A stretch of DNA of 20,281 nucleotides from GCA-2732805 sp964516605 (GTDB lineage Bacteria > Pseudomonadota > Gammaproteobacteria > Coxiellales > Coxiellaceae), in NCBI GenBank assembly GCA_964516605.1, contig CAZFAA010000030.1:1-20281 (forward strand). Direction: 5' to 3'. A program made the translations under genes and the position numbers. Positions 15,001-20,281 of this stretch are shown here, in pieces (position 1 is the first letter of the stretch; each line of letters begins with the position of its first letter). The notes under the pieces are model-generated. The model was not told where the DNA came from and made no database searches. It saw nothing but the letters and a program-made list of their open reading frames with translations.

Positions 15001-16615
15001 ATGACTATTCAACGTGAATCCATGCAATTTGATATTGTGATTGTCGGCGCGGGGCCTGCCGGGCTCGCCACAGCAATACACCTTGCTGATCTTGCTAAAA
15101 ATACAAAACAAGACATCTCAATTTGTGTTTTGGAAAAAGGCGCCTACGTTGGTGCACACATTATCTCAGGCGCCGTACTCGAGAGCACGGCTTTAACTGA
15201 GTTGATCCCGAATTGGCAAGCATTAGGCGCACCCGNNNNNNNNNNCCGTCACGGTAAGAGCAGCACACAGTAAATTGTATTATCTAACAAAGCATGGTCA
15301 ACAACGTCTACCACAAATTCCCGTTATGCATTCCGCTGACAATTACATTATTAGTTTAAGTGAACTGTGCCAATGGCTTGCTGCGCAAGCAGAAAGTAGA
15401 GGCATTCATATTTTCCCTGGATTTCCTGCTGCCAAATTCATTTACAACGAGGATGGCTCTCACATAATCGGCGTACAAACCGTCGATAGTGGGCTTAATA
15501 AAGAAGGACAACCCACTGAACTCTTTCAACCAGGCATTGATATCATGGCAACACAAACCGTGCTCGCCGAAGGCTGTCGTGGCTCACTAACAGAAGAAGC
15601 CATAACACACTTTCACTTGCGCGAGCATTGCGATATGCAAACCTATGCACTGGGCATTAAAGAATTGTGGCGCATTGATCCTGCAAAACACCAGCTTGGC
15701 ACAGTGATCCACACTATTGGCGCACCTCTTAAAAATGAATATGGCGGCGGTTTTATCTATCACTTTAAAGATCACCTGCTCTCTATTGGCCTCGTATGTG
15801 GCCTTGATTACCGCGATCCACTCTTTAACCCCTATGATGCTTTTCAGATCTTTAAACAATTACCTTATGTCAAAGCTTTACTCGACGGTGGGGAATGTTT
15901 AAGTTATGGAGCACGCGCTTTAAATGAAGGTGGTTATCAATGTATTCCACGCCTGGATTTCCCAGGTGGCATCCTAGTCGGATGCGCCGCAGGATTTGTG
16001 AATGTAGGCAAAATAAAAGGCATTCATAACGCCATCCGCTCTGGTATACTCGCCGCGCGCGCCTTGCTGGATTTCAAACAAAAACGTTTAGACCACTACA
16101 CACAAGCGATTCGTGATTCCGTCATTTGCAAAGAACTGTATAAAGTACGCAATATTCGACCCAGCTTTAACAGAGGAAAATGGTTTGGCCTTATCTTTAG
16201 TGGTATCGATCAATTCATTTTTAACGGTAGACTTCCCTTCACCTTGAATTATAAAAAACCAGATTCTGCCTGGTTACAGCCATCAACACAACCTTATCAA
16301 GTACCGTCATTTAAAAAACGCTTAGACTCCGTCTACCTAACCGCAACACAATATCGCGAAAATCAACCGTGCCATCTTAAATTAAAAGACAGTGCCACTG
16401 CAGTTAACATTAATTACCAACACTATAATGGACCTGAATCACGCTACTGCCCAGCGGGCGTGTATGAGTTTATCGAAGAAAAGAATCAAATACGTTTGCA
16501 AATTAACGCTGCCAATTGCATTCATTGCAAAACCTGTGACATTAAAGATCCGACACAAAATATTCGTTGGACTACACCTGAGGGTGGTAATGGACCTAAT
16601 TATCAACTGATGTAA
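15001..16615 (+). CDS. Electron transfer flavoprotein-ubiquinone oxidoreductase, interrupted by an assembly gap
   Basis: This membrane-associated FAD and [4Fe-4S] enzyme passes electrons from reduced EtfAB to ubiquinone. The first part (15001-15235) has the FAD dinucleotide motif VGAGPAGLATA and ends HIISGAVLESTALTELIPNW...GAP. The coding frame after the Ns is GTC ACG GTA at 15248 (VTVRAAHSKLYYLTKHG), not the frame continued from the left. It then reads NYIISLSELCQWLAAQAE and runs intact to a C-terminal cluster domain: YCPAGVYEF, then CIHCKTCDIKDP, giving the four cysteines. Total length is close to the usual 540-550 residues. The start at 15001 fits homologues with RESM before the FAD motif; no clear ribosome-binding site is seen. 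It is divergent from etfBA. Confidence 0.93.
15236..15245. other. Assembly gap of ten Ns inside ETF-QO
   Basis: Ten unknown bases. The flanking coding frames agree only if the true gap is a multiple of three. Nine would leave four residues between GAP and VTV, which matches the spacing I recall in homologues. Confidence 0.9.
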
Positions 16616-16632
16616 AATAGCCAACGAATAAC

Positions 16633-17211
16633 CTAAAAAATAAATTTCACACCGATCAATACGGCATTAATACTGGGCGTACTATACGAATTTGTGAGCG
16701 ATGCCACATCATCGCCAAAAATATGTAAATACGTAAGCTGCATAGCCACATGCGGTGTAAAGCGATACGCTGTGCCAGCGGCTACTTCCATATGAGCACG
16801 ACTATAAGAATCTTGATTCAATCCTGTAATGCGCACATTCATGCGCGCTAAGCCTGTTTTAACTAAAAAATCAGCTTGTTTATAGTGCCCAGTCAATGTG
16901 CCTAAAAAGCTCATTGCGAATGACTTGAATGTGGAGTTGCCAGTGGAAAATGTATAGTTTGCTTTACCAAAGTACCCTGCTCCTGCTTCAGCACCTAAAC
17001 CAATATAAGGATCAAAATCGTGATTATAGCCAATATCGCCACTCCATACAGAAGGGAATAGCGTATTACTGAATTGCGTTGCATTCACAGCCGTAACCGA
17101 TGGTAATCCTGATTGCTGAGCCCAACCCGAATCCAGATTCACATACAACGCACCCTCACCCCACGCACACACAGTCAGTGTTACCAATGTCAATCCGATT
17201 GCATAACGCAT
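16633..17211 (-). CDS. Small outer-membrane beta-barrel protein, 192 aa
   Basis: A signal peptide (MRYAIGLTLVTLTVCAWG) precedes a mature part with alternating strands and tight turns ending in Phe (LIGVKFIF), like OmpW/OmpA-type eight-stranded barrels. Typical segments are GDIGYNHDFDPYIGLGAEAG and YRFTPHVAMQLTYLHIFGDD. The specific ligand or role is unknown. ATG 17211 is chosen because GAGGAG lies about 7 bases upstream; the longer frame would need a TTG at 17226 inside that ribosome-binding region. It starts 15 bases after the pagL-like stop, so both are one operon. Its stop lies 17 bases from the end of the convergent ETF-QO gene. Confidence 0.82.
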   Translation of the reverse strand: MRYAIGLTLVTLTVCAWGEGALYVNLDSGWAQQSGLPSVTAVNATQFSNTLFPSVWSGDIGYNHDFDPYIGLGAEAGAGYFGKANYTFSTGNSTFKSFAMSFLGTLTGHYKQADFLVKTGLARMNVRITGLNQDSYSRAHMEVAAGTAYRFTPHVAMQLTYLHIFGDDVASLTNSYSTPSINAVLIGVKFIF

Positions 17212-17226
17212 CCGTGCACTCCTCAA

Positions 17227-17793
17227 TTAAATCTGATACCCAAGACTTACAATAAATGGAATCGTAAATCCGGGATTGGGTTGTTTCAATCCTGCATTAC
17301 TGTAATGAACCAACTCCAATGCTAAAACAAATGCTTTCGTTTGCGGTCCCATTTCAATACCAGCACCAACACGATCCTGAAAGGCAAATTTCATACCCTG
17401 TCTTTTAGTTCCAAACGTTTCAGATGATAAATAAGCAGGGCCACAGGCTACCTGAATAAAAGGCCGATAACGGTGCGTCATCGGGTTAATGAAATAAGCA
17501 CGAAAATCGAGCGACATGGCACCCGTCGCTAAATTTTGATTGCTGGATGTATTAGCATGCCAGTAGGCCACACTCCCATCCATCAAAAAGTGTAACTTAG
17601 GATCCAGTTGTTTATTGAGGAAAACATCATTAGCAATAAAGCCAACATAGTTGTAACCACGATTGGACTCTTTACCATAACCCACGCCACCTGACACTTC
17701 ATTATGCCAAGCAACAGCATGCTGCATAAAAAATAAACTTAAATATGTCGCTGCTGCGTGTAGTAAACCTAATCTCCCTGATCGATACAGCAT
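17227..17793 (-). CDS. pagL: PagL-type lipid A 3-O-deacylase, 188 aa
   Basis: PagL is an outer-membrane barrel enzyme that removes the 3-O acyl chain of lipid A and so changes recognition by host TLR4. The signature LVHYSNAGLKQPNPG is present, with catalytic His163 and Ser165. In P. aeruginosa PagL the third catalytic residue is a Glu twelve positions after the Ser; here Thr177 occupies that place, so activity may be altered. A signal peptide ends near AVA (residue 28). ATG 17793 has AGGAAGG upstream (9 bases); the longer frame to 17862 would run through the promoter. It leads an operon with the small barrel protein and is divergent from cbpA. Confidence 0.85.
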   Translation of the reverse strand: MLYRSGRLGLLHAAATYLSLFFMQHAVAWHNEVSGGVGYGKESNRGYNYVGFIANDVFLNKQLDPKLHFLMDGSVAYWHANTSSNQNLATGAMSLDFRAYFINPMTHRYRPFIQVACGPAYLSSETFGTKRQGMKFAFQDRVGAGIEMGPQTKAFVLALELVHYSNAGLKQPNPGFTIPFIVSLGYQI

Positions 17794-17830
17794 AACGTCA
17801 AGCCTTCCTAGCAAGAAAATAAGTGTAGAC

Positions 17831-17858
17831 TGTATACCCAAAATACCTAAAGATGCAA
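17831..17858 (-). promoter_or_regulatory. Candidate promoter of the pagL operon
   Basis: On the minus strand TTGCAT (17858-17853), 16 bases, TATACA (17836-17831). Transcription would begin near 17824, about 30 bases before the ATG at 17793. The -10 is part of the inverted repeat shared with the cbpA promoter. Confidence 0.45.
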
Positions 17859-17898
17859 ACACAAATGTCTTTTCGCATTTGGAAGTGTATTGGGTATA
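17833..17898. repeat. Inverted repeat covering both divergent -10 boxes (pagL / cbpA)
   Basis: TATACCCAA (17833-17841) and its exact reverse complement TTGGGTATA (17890-17898) are 48 bases apart. Each arm overlaps the -10 box of one of the two divergent promoters. It may be a paired binding site, or just related promoter sequence. Confidence 0.55.
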
Positions 17899-17900
17899 AT
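17872..17900 (+). promoter_or_regulatory. Candidate promoter of cbpA-cbpM
   Basis: TTCGCA (17872-17877), exactly 17 bases, perfect TATAAT (17895-17900). Transcription would begin near 17907, leaving a 25-base leader with the ribosome-binding site GAGGAAGG at 17923-17930. No heat-shock (sigma-32) pattern is evident. Confidence 0.6.
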
Positions 17901-17931
17901 AGCTGCTTTGATCTGTGAGCTTGAGGAAGGA

Positions 17932-18885
17932 ATGGACTATAAAGATTATTATAAAATACTCGGTGTCGAGAAAAATGCCAGCACAGACGACATTAAGAAA
18001 AAGTACCGCCGTTTAGCGCGCAAGTACCACCCCGATGTCAGCAAAGAAGCGAATGCTGAAGAAAAATTTAAAGAAGTCAAAGAAGCGTATGAAGTATTAA
18101 AAGACGCGGAAAAACGTAAAGCATATGATCAACTTGGTAGTAACTGGAAAAGCGGACAAGGGTTTGAACCACCTCCTGGCTGGGAGTTTCATCAGCAAGG
18201 GCAAGGTGGCTTCCAAGACGGTGGTGATTTCAGTGATTTCTTTGAATCTATTTTTGGTGGTATGGGTGGCGCGGCCCATGCTCGTGGTCAATCAGCGCAT
18301 TTTAGACAACGCGGTGAAGACAAACACAGCAAGATCACCATTTCATTAGAACAGGCCTTTCATGGCGCGGAAGTCACCTTACAATTACAAGATGTCACGA
18401 TAAATCCTAAAACAGGACAACCTGAACGCACAACACGCGAACTGAAAGTACGCATACCAAAAGGCATCAGCGACGGTCAACAAATCCGCCTCACCGGTCA
18501 AGGTACCGCGGGTCACGGTGGCGCTGCAAATGGAGATCTATTTTTAGAAGTCGCGATTGCACCTAATAAACTGTATAAAATTGAAGGTAAAAATTTAACA
18601 CTCAATTTACCTATTGCACCTTGGGAAGCGGCACTTGGCGCTAGCGTTGAAGTACCAACACTCGCTGGTAACGTTCATCTTAAAATACCTGCCGGCTCAC
18701 AAACTGGGCAAAAAATGCGGCTTAAGGGGCGCGGCCTACCCGGTAAAACAGCGGGGGATCAATTCGTTATTTTAAATATTTACACGCCTGCTGCTACAAC
18801 AGCTGAGCAAAAAGCACTGTACGAAAAAATGGCGCAAGAAATGCATTTTAATCCACGTCTTGATCTGATAGGAGCGCAAGCATGA
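17932..18885 (+). CDS. cbpA: DnaJ-like co-chaperone CbpA, 317 aa
   Basis: CbpA is an Hsp40 co-chaperone that stimulates DnaK ATPase and in E. coli also binds curved DNA. The J domain occupies residues 2-68, with the essential HPD at 33-35. A Gly/Phe-rich linker follows (about 72-115; FESIFGGMGG). Then come two C-terminal substrate-binding domains (ISLEQAFHGAEVTLQ, VRIPKGISDGQQIRLTGQG, LPIAPWEAALGASVEVPTLA, LKGRGLPG). There is no zinc-finger (CxxCxGxG) region, which separates it from DnaJ. ATG 17932 is chosen because of the adjacent GAGGAAGGA; the longer frame from 17890 would start upstream of the transcription start. It overlaps cbpM by ATGA. Confidence 0.94.
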   Translation: MDYKDYYKILGVEKNASTDDIKKKYRRLARKYHPDVSKEANAEEKFKEVKEAYEVLKDAEKRKAYDQLGSNWKSGQGFEPPPGWEFHQQGQGGFQDGGDFSDFFESIFGGMGGAAHARGQSAHFRQRGEDKHSKITISLEQAFHGAEVTLQLQDVTINPKTGQPERTTRELKVRIPKGISDGQQIRLTGQGTAGHGGAANGDLFLEVAIAPNKLYKIEGKNLTLNLPIAPWEAALGASVEVPTLAGNVHLKIPAGSQTGQKMRLKGRGLPGKTAGDQFVILNIYTPAATTAEQKALYEKMAQEMHFNPRLDLIGAQA

Positions 18886-19187
18886 AAAAAAATCACTTAC
18901 CGACTCTGGTCAACGCGATCCTTATTGAAGAAAATAATCCTATTGGCTTTGAAGAATTATGTCACGCTGTGCAAGCCGACCAACAATTTGTCATCGAATT
19001 GGTGGAGTTACATGCTTTAAAACCCGAAGGTCAAACACATCAAGAATGGCGTTTTGACTCGAATAATTTTAAACGCGCTAAAACAGCCGTAAGTTTTTAC
19101 CATGATCTTGAAATTAATTTAAATGGTATTGCACTGGCTTTGGATTTATTAGATGAAATCGACCGTTTGAAAAAGTTAGTTCGCTAG
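18882..19187 (+). CDS. cbpM: Chaperone modulator CbpM, 101 aa
   Basis: CbpM is a small MerR-like helical protein that binds the J domain of CbpA and inhibits its co-chaperone activity. The N-terminal half has the helix-turn-helix-like layout (IGFEELCHAVQADQQFVIELVELHALKPEG) followed by the conserved WRFDSNNFKRAKTAVSFYHDLEINLNGIALALDLLDEI and a terminal leucine-rich helix. Length is typical. It is coupled to cbpA by ATGA. Its 3' end overlaps the convergent IscU-like gene by 12 bases. Confidence 0.92.
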   Translation: MKKNHLPTLVNAILIEENNPIGFEELCHAVQADQQFVIELVELHALKPEGQTHQEWRFDSNNFKRAKTAVSFYHDLEINLNGIALALDLLDEIDRLKKLVR

Positions 19188-19532
19188 AAATTGAGATACG
19201 ACCAGGCGGTGAATCAAATCGGCTACATAACTAAACCGATAATCCAAATCAAGTGCTTGCAAAATCTGTTGTGCGGACAATTCCTGAGCCTGCTGCGTGG
19301 ATTTCCCTTCAAGCCAACGGCACACATACTCACCTGCCGCAATGAGAGCAGGCGTGGTGCTGGATTCAAAGCGTGCCTTGAGAATAATCTGTTCATCAAT
19401 AAGGAGAAATAAACGGAACTGATCAAATGGACTCACACTCTCATGTTTTAAAATTTTAAGATGATTACCAAATAACCTACCCGCATGTTCCGTATTTAAA
19501 AAATAATCATAAAATTGAATAGAATAACTCAC
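19176..19532 (-). CDS. IscU/NifU_N-fold protein lacking the cluster cysteines, 118 aa
   Basis: The fold of the Fe-S scaffold IscU is recognisable: KARFESSTTPALIAAGEYVC and RWLEGKSTQQAQELSAQQIL line up with E. coli IscU DARFKTYGCGSAIASSSLVT and EWVKGKSLDEAQAIKNTDIA. In this hand alignment the three ligand cysteines are replaced by Pro35 (C37), Thr60 (C63) and Ser101 (C106). Asp37 (D39) remains, and the only cysteine is Cys71. It cannot assemble a cluster in the normal way. It shares ATGA with the upstream desulfurase gene, so the two are made together. It may act as a regulator or docking partner of that enzyme, or as a sulfur-transfer protein through Cys71; both are inference. Confidence 0.75.
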   Translation of the reverse strand: MSYSIQFYDYFLNTEHAGRLFGNHLKILKHESVSPFDQFRLFLLIDEQIILKARFESSTTPALIAAGEYVCRWLEGKSTQQAQELSAQQILQALDLDYRFSYVADLIHRLVVSQFLAN

Positions 19533-20281
19533 GACACCACTTTCTCAACCTGAACCCCAGTTATCTTCTTTAATCGTTTCCATGCTGCAAGCAGTTGCTC
19601 ACCCGCTTGCTCGATATCCTGCTGTGTTGTAAAACGCCCAATACTAATACGCACAGCACAATCTGCCAGATGCGGCTCAATACCCATAGCGGATAAAACA
19701 TGTGATGGCTTAAGTGTTGCCGAATTACACGCTGATCCTGATGAAAATGCTAAGCCGGGGACAGCAAGCATCATGGCTTCACTGCGAATATCCGGGAAAA
19801 TCAAGTTCAGACAGTGCGCAATGCGCGGCGCATCAGCGCAGCTTAGGTAAGCATCCGTTGGCGCAAGTATTTTTAATAAGTGCTCTGCTAACGCACTTGC
19901 ATGAGCGCTCATTAATTCCATTTCTTGTGCTGCATAATCAAATGCATCACCCATACCAACAATTTGATGTGTCGCCAGTGTTCCAGATCGCATGCCACGC
20001 TCGTGCTGACCGCCATGAATCATTGGCTCCAGCCGTATAGCAGGCTTAGAACGCACATATAAAGCACCGATACCTTTTGGCCCATACACCTTATGCGCAC
20101 ACAATGACACCATATCCACAGCGACTTTCCTCACATCCAATGTCAATTTGCCATGACTTTGTGCGGCATCTGTATGCAATAATGCTCCTTTTGCCTTCAC
20201 TAAATCTGCTATTTTTTCTAAATCTTGAATCACGCCAGTTTCGTTATTAACATGCATAATCGACACCAACACCGTATCATC
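19529..20281 (-). CDS. Class I cysteine desulfurase (IscS/NifS-like), 5' end outside the window
   Basis: This PLP enzyme removes sulfur from cysteine to form alanine and an enzyme persulfide. The frame is open to the last base. Visible motifs are VNNETGVIQDL, LLHTDAAQSHGKL, the PLP-binding lysine in SLCAHKVYGPKGIGALYV, GGQHERGMRSGT and the active-site cysteine in SSGSACNSATLKPSHVLSAMG. The C-terminus (VRISIGRFTTQQDIEQAGEQ) resembles IscS, though the residues after about KRLKKITG differ from the IscU-docking tail of E. coli IscS. About 250 codons are present of roughly 380-400. The partner gene is the cysteine-less IscU-like one, so this is likely a paralogue outside the standard isc cluster. 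Confidence 0.93.
   Translation of the reverse strand, partial: DDTVLVSIMHVNNETGVIQDLEKIADLVKAKGALLHTDAAQSHGKLTLDVRKVAVDMVSLCAHKVYGPKGIGALYVRSKPAIRLEPMIHGGQHERGMRSGTLATHQIVGMGDAFDYAAQEMELMSAHASALAEHLLKILAPTDAYLSCADAPRIAHCLNLIFPDIRSEAMMLAVPGLAFSSGSACNSATLKPSHVLSAMGIEPHLADCAVRISIGRFTTQQDIEQAGEQLLAAWKRLKKITGVQVEKVVS

Noticed and set aside
15275..16615. Separate gene starting at TTG 15275
   Set aside because: It is the second part of ETF-QO; the upstream codons from 15248 continue the same protein, so the start is an artefact of the N-run.
1..20281. CRISPR array, insertion sequence, prophage or integrative element
   Set aside because: No spaced repeats, transposase, integrase or terminal repeats were seen; the tRNA-Arg has no duplicated 3' end nearby.

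Overview
The window looks like chromosome from a gammaproteobacterium, moderately AT-rich and gene-dense. The content is classical for that class: RNase R, class II fumarase, CbpA/CbpM, EtfAB with ETF-quinone oxidoreductase, alanine dehydrogenase, an MltD-type transglycosylase and a PagL-type lipid A deacylase. Three features lean towards an intracellular lineage of the Legionellales (Coxiella/Legionella-like): a large ankyrin-repeat protein, a tandem site upstream of an outer-membrane operon that resembles the PmrA box described in Legionella and Coxiella, and the prominence of electron-transfer-flavoprotein genes. That placement is inference. No phage, insertion sequence, CRISPR array or secretion-system gene is visible.

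Layout. 1-81 (-) is the 5' end of rnr, leaving the window. 212-421 (+) is a small lipoprotein. 469-1176 (-) is a YgjP-like zinc metallopeptidase. 1242-1317 (+) is tRNA-Arg(CCT), followed after 23 bases by fumC (1341-2735, +). The ankyrin protein gene (2732-5260, -) converges on fumC with overlapping stop codons. Across a regulatory gap lies a tightly packed operon, 5433-7713 (+): a PspC-domain membrane protein, a YtrA-type GntR repressor, an ABC ATPase and an ABC permease. It is preceded by a perfect 24-bp palindrome that is the obvious candidate operator. Then come two minus-strand genes, read from 11171 down to 7742: a porin-like outer-membrane protein, and a secreted protein joining a PstS-like small phosphate-binding domain to an MltD-type lytic transglycosylase and a LysM-like domain. 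A PmrA-like box sits at their promoter.

11543-11782 (+) is a small membrane protein, 11794-12909 (-) is ald, and 12981-13226 (+) is an uncertain small ORF. Minus-strand etfB-etfA (14912 to 13234) is divergent from the ETF-quinone oxidoreductase gene (15001-16615, +). The latter is interrupted by ten Ns whose number cannot be right for the reading frame. 17793-16633 (-) is a pagL-like gene followed by a small beta-barrel protein, divergent from cbpA-cbpM (17932-19187, +). The window ends in a minus-strand pair: a class I cysteine desulfurase (5' end outside the window) and an IscU-fold protein that has lost all three cluster-binding cysteines.

How the genes work together. EtfAB and ETF-QO form one pathway that passes electrons from flavin dehydrogenases to the quinone pool. 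CbpA and CbpM are a co-chaperone and its inhibitor. The two outer-membrane operons (porin/transglycosylase and PagL/beta-barrel) and the PspC-GntR-ABC operon all concern the cell envelope. The desulfurase and the cysteine-less scaffold are probably partners in a sulfur-transfer or regulatory role that cannot be ordinary Fe-S assembly on the IscU-like protein. The most unusual items are the PstS-like/MltD fusion under a PmrA-like box, the palindrome-controlled PspC-ABC operon, and the cysteine-less IscU paralogue.
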